Shown: positions 24,731 to 33,531 of the stretch, one piece after another
Layout of the letters: each line of letters begins with the position of its first letter
Numbering within the stretch: position 1 is the first letter of the stretch
Origin: Pseudomonas helleri
Lineage (GTDB): Bacteria > Pseudomonadota > Gammaproteobacteria > Pseudomonadales > Pseudomonadaceae
Length of the DNA: 64,000 nt
NCBI RefSeq assembly: GCF_001043025.1
Contig: NZ_JYLD01000014.1
Span: 1-64,000, forward strand
Reading direction: 5' to 3'
Made by a program: the position numbers and the translations under genes
Notes under the pieces: model-generated
The model's input: the letters and a program-made list of their open reading frames with translations, nothing else
The model's database searches: none
Told to the model about the DNA's origin: nothing

Positions 24731-27142
24731 TTATTCAGAGTCACTTGGGTCTGGCTGGCGTTGAATCAATGGCACGCGCACCGTCAGGGTAGTGCCCTCG
24801 CCCGGTTCGCTGTGCAGGTCCAGGGTGCCGCCAAGCATCAGGACGCGCTCGCGCATGCCCACCAGGCCGAAGGAGGTCGAGCGCCCGGCCGTCGGCTCAA
24901 AGCCCCGGCCATCATCACTGATGGTCAGGCACAACTCCCGACCTTCGACACTCAGGGTCAACTCAACCGTTTGCGCATCGGCGTGGCGCAGCACGTTGGT
25001 CAGGGCTTCCTGCAAAATCCGGAACAGGCCCACTTCCTTGGCCGCACTCAACGGCGGCAGTTGTTCAGGGACTTGTACCAGACACGGGATATGCGAGCGC
25101 GCCTCAAAACGACGGGCCTGCCATTCAATCGCCGAGCTGATCCCGGCATCCAGAATCGGCGGGCGCAAGGCCGTGGCCACATCACGCACGAGCTGGAACA
25201 ACTGGGCGATGAGTTTTTTCATGCTATTGAGCCGCTCGCGCAACCCCGGATCAAGGTCCGCATAGGCCAGCTCACACATCGAGGTTTCGAGTTTAAGCAC
25301 CGTGAGCATTTGCCCCAGCTCGTCATGAACCTCGCGGGCAATTCGCGCCTTTTCTTCCTCGCGCACGCTCTCCAGGTGCGCTGACAACTCACGAAGCTGA
25401 CCGCGCGAGCTGTCCAGCTCCAGCTCGATGCGCTTGCTCTCGCTGATGTCCCAGACAATCCCGTCCCAAACCACCGTGCCGTCTTCAAGACGGCGGGTAA
25501 TGGCTTTGATCTCGGCCCAGCGTTGCAGCCCTTCGCGGGTCAGGATTCGCCCTTGCCACGACCAGTCACTGTCACTGTCTATGGCCACGTCCTGCACCCG
25601 ATGGTAATCGGCTCTGTCATCCGGGTGCACGAGGCTGCGCAGACCAACGTCATGTCGGCGTAAGGTCGCCGGAGAAAACCCCACCAGGCTCTCGCTGCCT
25701 TCACTGATGTAAGGGAAATCCAGCTCGCCCGTCAGCAACGAGCGCTCCAGTCGAAACACCAGCCCCGGCACGTTGGCTGCAATGCCTTGCAGGCGCGCAT
25801 CACTTTCTTGCAACGCGGCCTGCACACGGCGGCGCTCGGTGATGTCATGCAGGTAAACCACCAGGTATTCGGCTTGCTTGAAACGCAGGAAACTCAACGT
25901 CACGTCAGCCGGGAACTCGCTGCCATCAGCCCGCACGCAAATCGCTTCCATGCGCTGCGCCGTGTCTTCGTTACCCCGTGCGCGGCGCCACAAGCTCAAC
26001 CAGCGGTCCATGTCCAGGCCCGGCTCAAAATCACTCAATGGTCGGTCGAGCACCGCGCCGGGCGAGTACCCCAGCATGTTTTCGGCCGCAAGATTGGCGT
26101 ACCGGACATGGCTGTCCCAGTTAACCCATAAAATGCCCACCGGGCTTTTGTCGATGGAAAACTGCGTCAGGCGCAGGGCCTCGGCGCTGGCAGCCCCCTC
26201 GGCGAGGTCTTCACGGGCTTTCAACAGCGCCTGCTCCAGAACACTCTGCTGGCGGCGCTGCCACACAACAATGGCCATGCTGGCCAACATCAGCGCTGCG
26301 AACAACAGCACGAGGTTTTGCCAGAAGCCGGGCGAATGGGTTGAGCGCGCGAACTTGGGCTGCAACCAGCGCGTGTGCAGTTGTTCCATGTCCCGCGCAG
26401 AAATCGCATGGAGCCCGCGCTCCACGATGCCGGCCAGCTCGGGCAAGTCCCGACGCGTACCCACCCGTAAAAGCTGCGGCAAGCCAATGTCGCCAACCAC
26501 CGCCAACGCTGTGAACTCAGGCTCGGCAGAAAGCCGCGCCAGTTGCGCTTCATCAATCACCGCATAGGTGGCTTGCTGACTCAGCAGGAGTTGCAGGGCC
26601 TGACGCTCCAGCGGCACGCCTTGCAGATTGAGCCCTGGATAACTGGAGCGCAAAAAATCTGCCGTGGCTCCGGGCATCCGCACGGCGACACGGGTTTTGC
26701 TGTCGATGCGATCAAGGTCTACCGAACCTGAGCCATTGCGTTCACCGACCAACAATTGCGGGACCCGCATATAAGGGTCAGAAAAAATCCACACGCGCAG
26801 CCCGGCCGGGGTTTGCTTGAGACCCGGCGCGATGTCGATTTGCCCCTCACGCGCGGCCTTCTCCAACTGCTCAAGGTCCGGGTAGGTGCGCCAGGTCAGG
26901 TCGATGTCCAGGCTCTGCGCCAGCCATTTCATCAGCTCAACATTGGCCCCGGACAACTGCTGCAAGCGTTGGTCAAACGTGGCATAAGGCGCCTGCAATA
27001 CCAGGCCGACCCGCAGCGCTTTATGCTGCGCCAGCCATTGCTGTTGCTCAGGACTTAATTGCGCAGCCGGGATGGACGCCGCGTGCCCCATCAAGGGCAG
27101 CCACAACCAGCCGATAACCAACAGATAGCAAAAACGCTTCAT
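24731..27142 (-). CDS. sensor histidine kinase with periplasmic binding domain and PAS domains (AgtS-like)
   Basis: About 803 residues. Order: signal peptide/anchor (MKRFCYLLVIGWLWLPLMGHA), an SBP_bac_3-like periplasmic sensor (about 30-260), a membrane helix (LVLLFAALMLASMAIVVW), two PAS domains, a HisKA_3 motif with the phospho-histidine near residue 606 (ARIAREVHDELGQML) and a HATPase domain (ISDDGRGFEP). The fused amino-acid-binding-type domain suggests it senses a small ligand directly. An alternative start at 27160 adds six residues. It is divergent from the DUF3530 gene. Confidence 0.88.
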   Translation of the reverse strand: MKRFCYLLVIGWLWLPLMGHAASIPAAQLSPEQQQWLAQHKALRVGLVLQAPYATFDQRLQQLSGANVELMKWLAQSLDIDLTWRTYPDLEQLEKAAREGQIDIAPGLKQTPAGLRVWIFSDPYMRVPQLLVGERNGSGSVDLDRIDSKTRVAVRMPGATADFLRSSYPGLNLQGVPLERQALQLLLSQQATYAVIDEAQLARLSAEPEFTALAVVGDIGLPQLLRVGTRRDLPELAGIVERGLHAISARDMEQLHTRWLQPKFARSTHSPGFWQNLVLLFAALMLASMAIVVWQRRQQSVLEQALLKAREDLAEGAASAEALRLTQFSIDKSPVGILWVNWDSHVRYANLAAENMLGYSPGAVLDRPLSDFEPGLDMDRWLSLWRRARGNEDTAQRMEAICVRADGSEFPADVTLSFLRFKQAEYLVVYLHDITERRRVQAALQESDARLQGIAANVPGLVFRLERSLLTGELDFPYISEGSESLVGFSPATLRRHDVGLRSLVHPDDRADYHRVQDVAIDSDSDWSWQGRILTREGLQRWAEIKAITRRLEDGTVVWDGIVWDISESKRIELELDSSRGQLRELSAHLESVREEEKARIAREVHDELGQMLTVLKLETSMCELAYADLDPGLRERLNSMKKLIAQLFQLVRDVATALRPPILDAGISSAIEWQARRFEARSHIPCLVQVPEQLPPLSAAKEVGLFRILQEALTNVLRHADAQTVELTLSVEGRELCLTISDDGRGFEPTAGRSTSFGLVGMRERVLMLGGTLDLHSEPGEGTTLTVRVPLIQRQPDPSDSE

Positions 27143-27196
27143 CGCAACACTCACACCCATTACGCTGCCGGGATAACTTCTGGCCTGGAATTACTT

Positions 27197-28189
27197 ATGT
27201 CTTCTTTGCGCCTGGCGTTGGCGGCGTTGTACCTGTCATCTGCCTTACCGGTCCTGGCGGCCGAGCCAGCTCCCGACACCACACCCGCGCAACCCGCACC
27301 CGTGGTGCGTCAACCTTTGCCTGAACGCAGCCAGGAAGACGCCACTGCACTGGAACGACAAGTGCCGGCCGCTGAGCAGCAACACCTGCAAGCCGCGCAG
27401 GATACTTTTCTGGCGCTCTGGAAACCGGCCAACAGCAGTGACCCCAGCGGCGTCGTGGTGATCGTCCCCGGCGCCGGTGAAAACGCCGACTGGCCACGGG
27501 TCGTAGGCCCATTGCGCAATAAACTGCCAGACGCCAACTGGGCCAGCCTGAGCCTGAGCTTGCCTGACCTGCGCAGCGAAGCCAGCCAACCGCGCGCTGC
27601 CGAACCAGAGAAAATTCCTACAGAGCCCGCGCCGAACAGTAGCAGTAAAGAGGCCAGCACCACAGCCAAACCCATCGAGCAGGCCGCCAGTGTCGGTACC
27701 GAGAACCCGGACACCGAGCTGCAACCCGAGCAAACCCTGGAAGCGCTGACCAACGCTGACGCCGAGCGCATTTTCGCCCGCATCGACGCGGCCATTGCCT
27801 TCGCTCAGCAGCAACACATGCGCAGTATTGTGCTGCTCGGTCACGGCACGGGGGCTTATTGGGCAACGCGTTACCTGAACGAAAAGCAGCCCAAGCAGGT
27901 GCAAAAGCTGATCCTGGTGGCAGCGCAGTCACCCGCTCAGGTCGAACCCGATATCAATGTATTGGCCCCGGCGCTCTCGGTTGAGCTTCTGGATGTGTTC
28001 TACAAAGACAAACCGCTTATGCGCAAAGCTGCCTTGCAACGGCTACACGCCAGCAAACGCATGGATCGCTCAAATTTCAACCAGGTCGGCCTGGACACCA
28101 TTGCCGGCAATCGCGAGGCTGAACAGGAACAACTGTTGCGCAGAGTCCGCGGCTGGCTCAGCCCGAAGGCAGTGGACAAGCCGGACTAA
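27197..28189 (+). CDS. DUF3530 alpha/beta-hydrolase-like secreted protein
   Basis: A 330-residue protein with a signal peptide (MSSLRLALAALYLSSALPVLAAEP). Visible are a hydrolase-like segment VVVIVPGAGENADWPRVVGPL and the nucleophile-elbow-like VLLGHGTGAYWATRYL, where glycine-histidine-glycine-threonine replaces the usual serine elbow, so catalysis is doubtful. A low-complexity Pro/Glu/Ser insert occupies about residues 135-180. Its stop overlaps the stop of the convergent djlA-type gene by 4 bases. Function unknown; PA0599-like by position. Confidence 0.8.
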   Translation: MSSLRLALAALYLSSALPVLAAEPAPDTTPAQPAPVVRQPLPERSQEDATALERQVPAAEQQHLQAAQDTFLALWKPANSSDPSGVVVIVPGAGENADWPRVVGPLRNKLPDANWASLSLSLPDLRSEASQPRAAEPEKIPTEPAPNSSSKEASTTAKPIEQAASVGTENPDTELQPEQTLEALTNADAERIFARIDAAIAFAQQQHMRSIVLLGHGTGAYWATRYLNEKQPKQVQKLILVAAQSPAQVEPDINVLAPALSVELLDVFYKDKPLMRKAALQRLHASKRMDRSNFNQVGLDTIAGNREAEQEQLLRRVRGWLSPKAVDKPD

Positions 28190-28953
28190 CGAAAACCGCG
28201 GTACTCACGGATCAACGCATACGCGTGATGCAGCTCACGGGTTTTATCGGTGGCCTCACGCACCTGCGCCGGGGTTGCACCGGCGCCCGCCACTTTGTCC
28301 GGGTGGTGACGGCTGAGCAAACGCCGGTAAGCCCGTTTGATGTGCTCGGGGTCGGTGCTCGCGGTCACGCCAAGCAAGGCCAGCGCCTGCTGGTACGTGC
28401 CGCCCCGGGTCGCGGGCGTTTTTTTCTGCGGCTCGTAGTCGGCCCCCAGCAGCTGCACTTGTTGCGGGGCCCAGCCCAACCAACGGCCCCACTGAAAAAT
28501 CAATGTCCGCTCTTTGGGGTCAACCCGACCGTCCGCCACAATCATTCGCCAACAGGCACGCAACACGCCTTCGGCCGCCGTCGGTTGCGCCCGCAGGCGC
28601 AGCAGATAACCGCGCAACGAGTCATGCCCGGACTTGCCCCGGTTAAACGCGGCAATCGCACGCTGCTGCGCGGCCGGGTTCATGTCGAGCTGGCGCATTT
28701 CCTGGCGCGCCTGTTCGATATGTTTATCCACAACCCGCCCGCCGCTCTTGGCCAGCCGACCGAGTAAAACAAACAGCAGCTCATCATTACGCAAGGCCGG
28801 GCGGCCGCCCAGACGCTCACGCAATTGCGCCCAACTGTGAAGTTGCAAGCGCCGGTCCAGGGCTTGCCCCAACAAAGCGCCAAGCATGGCCCCCGGAATG
28901 CTGGCGATGAAAAAGCCAGCCCCGGCTCCGATCAGAGTCCCTGGCCACAGCAT
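28186..28953 (-). CDS. djlA: DjlA-type membrane-anchored DnaJ co-chaperone
   Basis: The 255-residue protein has an N-terminal membrane helix rich in glycine (TLIGAGAGFFIASIPGAMLG), a TerB-like helical domain (about 55-175) and a C-terminal J domain with the DnaK-stimulating tripeptide in YRRLLSRHHPDKV. This is the E. coli DjlA layout, which links DnaK to envelope stress. It starts one base after murU, so it is in the amgK-murU operon. Confidence 0.88.
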   Translation of the reverse strand: MLWPGTLIGAGAGFFIASIPGAMLGALLGQALDRRLQLHSWAQLRERLGGRPALRNDELLFVLLGRLAKSGGRVVDKHIEQARQEMRQLDMNPAAQQRAIAAFNRGKSGHDSLRGYLLRLRAQPTAAEGVLRACWRMIVADGRVDPKERTLIFQWGRWLGWAPQQVQLLGADYEPQKKTPATRGGTYQQALALLGVTASTDPEHIKRAYRRLLSRHHPDKVAGAGATPAQVREATDKTRELHHAYALIREYRGFR

Positions 28954-28954
28954 C

Positions 28955-29626
28955 TTAGTGTTTGCCCTTAATCAACAACTCAGCCTCTGCCAACCGTTCA
29001 TGTGTACCGACATCCACCCACCGCCCCTGCAAGCGCTCGCCTGTCACTGCACCTGCAGCCATGGCGGTGCGCAGCAAAGGCGCCAGCTTGAATGCCCCCG
29101 CTGTCGAGCCGTTGAACAGCGTCGGGCTCAAGACCGCAATCCCGCTGTAAGTCAGCGTGTCGGCACCGGGCAGCGCGTCCTGCACGCGGCCATCGCTCAG
29201 CGAAAAATCGCCGGCAGGATGATGCGCCGGGTTGTCCACCAGCACTAAATGCGCCTGCCCGGCCAGCGGTTGGCGCAACCTGGCGAAGTCGTAATCAGTC
29301 CAGATGTCGCCGTTAACCACGACAAAAGGTTTATCGCCCAACAGCGGCAAGGCTTTAAAAATGCCTCCACCGGTTTCCAGCGGCTCGCCTTCGGCGGAGT
29401 ACTGAATGCTCACGCCAAAGCGTGCACCATCGCCCAGGTGGTCTTCGATCTGCTGGCCGAGCCAGGCGTGATTGATCACGATGTCGGTAAAACCTGCCGC
29501 TGCCAGTGCCCGCAGGTGGTACTCAATCAACGGCACACCGCCTGCGCGAATCAACGGTTTGGGCGTGTCCAGGGTTAACGGGCGCAAGCGTTCGCCTTTG
29601 CCCGCAGCCAAAATCATCGCTTTCAT
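28955..29626 (-). CDS. murU: N-acetylmuramate alpha-1-phosphate uridylyltransferase
   Basis: Nucleotidyltransferase that converts MurNAc-1-P to UDP-MurNAc in the Pseudomonas cell-wall recycling bypass, giving intrinsic fosfomycin tolerance. The 223-residue protein has the signature MILAAGKGERLRPLTLDTPKPLI and the metal-binding FVVVNGDIWTDYDF. Its start overlaps the amgK stop by 4 bases. Partner assignment with AmgK is established in P. putida and P. aeruginosa. Confidence 0.93.
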   Translation of the reverse strand: MKAMILAAGKGERLRPLTLDTPKPLIRAGGVPLIEYHLRALAAAGFTDIVINHAWLGQQIEDHLGDGARFGVSIQYSAEGEPLETGGGIFKALPLLGDKPFVVVNGDIWTDYDFARLRQPLAGQAHLVLVDNPAHHPAGDFSLSDGRVQDALPGADTLTYSGIAVLSPTLFNGSTAGAFKLAPLLRTAMAAGAVTGERLQGRWVDVGTHERLAEAELLIKGKH

Positions 29627-30648
29627 GCACGGGCCTCGGCAGACAGGGGCAGGCTGGCGAACAATTCACCCAGCTCAGCCAGTTCAGGACGGCGCGCCAG
29701 AACCGCTTCTATATAAGAGAAGAAGCGTGGCACGTCGGCCAAGTAGCGGGGTTTGCCATCACGGTGGCAAATACGGGCAAAGATACCGATCACTTTCAAG
29801 TGGCGCTGCACGCCCATCAAATCACTGGCCCGCAAGAACTCTTCAAAATTGGCACCCACCGGAATACCCAGCGGCAAGGCCAGCTTCCAGTAGTCTTCCA
29901 GCCAGGCGCGCACGCGCTCTTCGGGCCAACTGAGGAATGCGTCCTTGAACAGGCAGGTGATGTCATAGGTCACCGGGCCATACACGGCATCCTGAAAATC
30001 CAGCACGCCGGGGTTGGGAATACTGAGCATCAGGTTGCGCGGCATAAAGTCGCGGTGCACCAACACTTGGGGCTGCGCCAGTGCGCTGTCGATCAACAGC
30101 GTGCTGACACGCTGCCAGGCCGCCAATTGTTGCTCGGTGAACTCGACGCCCAAATGGCGGCGCACGTACCACTCAGGGAACAGCTCAAGCTCGCGGCGCA
30201 GCAAGGCCACGTCATAGCTGGGCAAAGGGGCCGTCATCGGCAATTGCTGGAAGGCCAGCAAGGCTTCGATGGCGTCCTTGAACAATTCATCGGCGTTGCT
30301 GCTGTTGATCACGTCCAAAAAGGTTTTATTGCCCAGATCGTTGAGCAAAAGGAACCCGCGCTCCAGGTCTTGAGCGTAAATTTTTGGAACATTTATCCAA
30401 CTGGTACGCAATAAATCTGCGATTTCGACGAAAGGTTTGCAGTTTTCCTGGGGCGGAGGAGCGTCCATCACGATAAAACTGCGGCCCTCGCCCTCCCATC
30501 GGAAGTAGCGTCGGAAACTCGCGTCACTGCTGGCCGCAGTCAATGTGGCCGGGGGCACGGGACCCCATCCCTCGTTCTCGAACAAGGTGTGCAACTGTTC
30601 ATCAAGCCAAACGTTCAGGTGTTGCAAGCGTACATCTTGGTCAGGCAT
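29623..30648 (-). CDS. amgK: N-acetylmuramate/N-acetylglucosamine kinase
   Basis: Anomeric sugar kinase of the aminoglycoside-phosphotransferase fold, 341 residues, producing MurNAc-1-P for MurU. The catalytic loop is VLVHRDFMPRNLMLS and the metal site is VLDFQDAVYGPVTYDIT. It is divergent from lptD, with 132 bases between starts, as in other pseudomonads. With anmK in this window it completes the sugar-recycling route except for MupP. Confidence 0.93.
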   Translation of the reverse strand: MPDQDVRLQHLNVWLDEQLHTLFENEGWGPVPPATLTAASSDASFRRYFRWEGEGRSFIVMDAPPPQENCKPFVEIADLLRTSWINVPKIYAQDLERGFLLLNDLGNKTFLDVINSSNADELFKDAIEALLAFQQLPMTAPLPSYDVALLRRELELFPEWYVRRHLGVEFTEQQLAAWQRVSTLLIDSALAQPQVLVHRDFMPRNLMLSIPNPGVLDFQDAVYGPVTYDITCLFKDAFLSWPEERVRAWLEDYWKLALPLGIPVGANFEEFLRASDLMGVQRHLKVIGIFARICHRDGKPRYLADVPRFFSYIEAVLARRPELAELGELFASLPLSAEARA

Positions 30649-30780
30649 TACAAGGGTCTCCGACGGCGCTAGCCGTCAAGCGGGTCATGCTTTATTATCC
30701 AGAATCTTTTCCAGACCATCGATAGGCGTGCGGTCCCCCCACCGCGGGCTGATGGCACGCAGGAAGCCCGGACTAATAAG

Positions 30781-33531
30781 ATGGCATTGAAATCCCCCGC
30801 GTTTCGTAAAAAATTTCCGTTGCTGGTAACTGGCAGTCTGCTGGCCATGCAACCTCTAGCCGTGCCATTCGTATTTGCCGAGGAGCAGTATGACTGTTCC
30901 GCATCGGCTTCGGGTGGCTGGGATTGCGCGCCGAAAGCAAATACTGCGCAATTGCCACCACGCCCATCGCACAACGGCACCGTGGCGCAAGCCAATGGTG
31001 AGTCTGGCGAGCAAGGTGAGCAAACCCCGCTGGTGACATCCGCCAAAGGTCGTGGCCTCAAGGCGCGCAGTGCTGACTACAGCCACCTTGACTGGGTCCC
31101 GCGTGACAAGCTCACGCCGGCGCAACTGGCTGAAACCGGCCCGTATTGCTCTGGCGCCTATATCGAGCCTACGCGTCCCGGCATGCGTGACACCACCAGC
31201 AAAAGCGATTCGCCGACCTTCATTGGCGCCAAAGCTTCCCGCTACCAACAGGAAGAGCAAATCGCGACCCTGGCCGGTGATGTGGTCATGCGCCAGGGCA
31301 GCATGCAGGTCGAGGCTGACGAAGCCAACTTGTACCAGGCCGAGAGCCGTGGCGAGTTGAGCGGCAATGTGCGTCTGCGTGACAACGGTGCACTGCTGGT
31401 TGGCGACCACGCCGATGTGCAGCTGGACACCGGTGCCGCCAAGGTCGACAACGCCGAGTACGTGTTGCACAAGTCGCGTATTCGCGGCAGCGCGCTGTAC
31501 GCCAAACGTGCCGAAGACGCGATCATCCGCCTCAAGGACGGTACGTACACCACGTGCGAACCGAACAGCAACGCCTGGCAGCTCAAAGGCAACAACATCA
31601 CGTTGAACCCGGCCACCGGTTTCGGTACCGCAACCAACGTGACACTGCGGGTTAAAGACATTCCTGTCCTTTACACCCCGTACATTTACTTCCCGATCGA
31701 TGATCGCCGTCAGTCCGGTTTCCTGCCGCCGTCCTTCAGCAGCAGCTCCGACACCGGCTTTACGCTCGTGACCCCGTACTACTTCAACCTGGCACCCAAT
31801 TACGATGCCACGTTGTACCCGCGCTACATGACCAAGCGCGGTCTGTTGATGGAAGGTGAGTTCCGCTACCTGACCGAGTCCAGCGAAGGACAGTTCGGTG
31901 CCGCGTACCTCAACGACGACAACGACGATCGCAAGCTGCAGACCGACTACGAAAAAACCCGCTACATGTACAACTGGCAGCACAAGGGCGGGCTTGATTC
32001 GCGCGTGCTGACCGAAGTTGACTACACCAAGATCAGCGATCCGTACTACTTCCAGGATCTGCAAAGTGATCAGGTCGGCGTCGAAAGCCGTGACTACCTG
32101 AACCAGCAAGCAGCTGTCAGCTACCGTGGCGATGACTTCACCGCCAAGCTGAACGTGCACGCTTACCAGTTGGCGACCGTGACCCAGGTCACGCCGTACA
32201 ACCAGATGCCACAGCTCACCTTCAATGGTGGCCTGCCGTATCACCCGGGTGGCGTGAACTTCTCCTACAACACCGAGCTGGTGCGGTTTGAGCGTGACCT
32301 GGAAAACGGCAACTACACCGACGAATACGGCGTCACCACGCCGCGTCTGGATAACAACGTACAAGGCCTGGCGCGCGCCAACGGCACACGTCTGAACCTC
32401 GTGCCAGCCATGTCGTTGCCGATGACTTCGAGCTACGGTTTCGTGACCCCGTCCCTCAAGTACGCGTACACCCAGTACGATCTGGATCTTGATGGCCGTG
32501 GCAAAACGCAAATGGTCACGGCTGGCGACAAGTTCGACAGTTCGGTCAGCCGCAGCGTACCGATCGCCAGCGTTGACAGCGGCCTGTACTTCGACCGCAA
32601 CACCAACTGGTTCGGCAATAACTACCGCCAGACCTTGGAACCACGGGCGTTCTACCTGTATGTGCCTGAGCGTGACCAGGCGAACATCCCTGTATTCGAC
32701 ACCAGCGAAAGCTCGTTCAGCTATTCCTCGCTGTGGCGTGACAACCGCTTCACCGGCTCTGACCGCATCGGCGACGAAAACAAACTGTCGCTGGGCCTGA
32801 CCAGCCGCTGGATCGAAGAAAACGGCTTTGAGCGTCAACGCGTGAGCATTGGCCAGGCGTACTACTTCAAAGACCGCAAGGTTCAGTTGCCAGGCGTGAG
32901 CGACGATCGCGATGACTCGACGTCACGTGTGTCTCCATATGCACTGGAATACGCTTACCGCTTCAACCGCGACTGGCGTGCAACCGCTGACTACAACTGG
33001 GACCCGGAAACCCGTAGCCCACGTTCTGGCAGCGCGATGATGCACTACCAGCCAGAAGACAACCCGAACAAGGTCGTCAACCTGGGCTATCGCTATCGCA
33101 ACGACCAGGTGGTGTACAACCAGTACACCGGCAAGTGGCAGTTCGGCGGTGATTACCTGACCCCGAGCGATCCTGGCTTCATCAAGGATTACTACAAAAT
33201 CCAGCAGCACGACTTCTCGGTGATCTGGCCGCTCGTGCCGCAATGGAGCGTCATCAGCCGCTGGCAGTACGATTACAACCGCAACCGTACCCTGGAAGCC
33301 TTCGGTGGCTTTGAGTACGACAACTGCTGCTGGAAAATGCGCCTGATCAGCCGCTACTGGGTTTCCAACGACGAATACACCCAAGAAGCCCCGCAAAACG
33401 AAAAGGGCGACCATGGGATCTTCCTTCAAATTGTGCTGAAAGGTCTCGGCGGCGTTACAGGCGCCAAAGTAGAGAGCTTCCTCGACAAAGGCATCCAAGG
33501 TTATCGTGAACGTGAAGATCAAGCTTTCTGA
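30781..33531 (+). CDS. lptD: LPS assembly outer-membrane protein LptD
   Basis: Outer-membrane beta-barrel that inserts LPS with LptE. The 916-residue precursor has a signal peptide (ending FVFAEEQ), two N-terminal cysteines (QYDCSASASGGWDC), an OstA/LptA-like jellyroll (about 130-260, LAGDVVMRQGSMQVEADEA) and a long barrel with the conserved CC pair in EYDNCCWKMRL; these cysteines form the maturation disulfides. The surA start lies inside its last codons. Confidence 0.97.
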   Translation: MALKSPAFRKKFPLLVTGSLLAMQPLAVPFVFAEEQYDCSASASGGWDCAPKANTAQLPPRPSHNGTVAQANGESGEQGEQTPLVTSAKGRGLKARSADYSHLDWVPRDKLTPAQLAETGPYCSGAYIEPTRPGMRDTTSKSDSPTFIGAKASRYQQEEQIATLAGDVVMRQGSMQVEADEANLYQAESRGELSGNVRLRDNGALLVGDHADVQLDTGAAKVDNAEYVLHKSRIRGSALYAKRAEDAIIRLKDGTYTTCEPNSNAWQLKGNNITLNPATGFGTATNVTLRVKDIPVLYTPYIYFPIDDRRQSGFLPPSFSSSSDTGFTLVTPYYFNLAPNYDATLYPRYMTKRGLLMEGEFRYLTESSEGQFGAAYLNDDNDDRKLQTDYEKTRYMYNWQHKGGLDSRVLTEVDYTKISDPYYFQDLQSDQVGVESRDYLNQQAAVSYRGDDFTAKLNVHAYQLATVTQVTPYNQMPQLTFNGGLPYHPGGVNFSYNTELVRFERDLENGNYTDEYGVTTPRLDNNVQGLARANGTRLNLVPAMSLPMTSSYGFVTPSLKYAYTQYDLDLDGRGKTQMVTAGDKFDSSVSRSVPIASVDSGLYFDRNTNWFGNNYRQTLEPRAFYLYVPERDQANIPVFDTSESSFSYSSLWRDNRFTGSDRIGDENKLSLGLTSRWIEENGFERQRVSIGQAYYFKDRKVQLPGVSDDRDDSTSRVSPYALEYAYRFNRDWRATADYNWDPETRSPRSGSAMMHYQPEDNPNKVVNLGYRYRNDQVVYNQYTGKWQFGGDYLTPSDPGFIKDYYKIQQHDFSVIWPLVPQWSVISRWQYDYNRNRTLEAFGGFEYDNCCWKMRLISRYWVSNDEYTQEAPQNEKGDHGIFLQIVLKGLGGVTGAKVESFLDKGIQGYREREDQAF

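Noticed and set aside
30856..32838. A 660-codon open frame antisense to lptD
   Set aside because: It mirrors lptD codon use, has no family-like sequence, and lptD is certain. Similar long antisense frames over trpD/trpG (14216-15850) and trpE (15667-17157) were dropped for the same reason.
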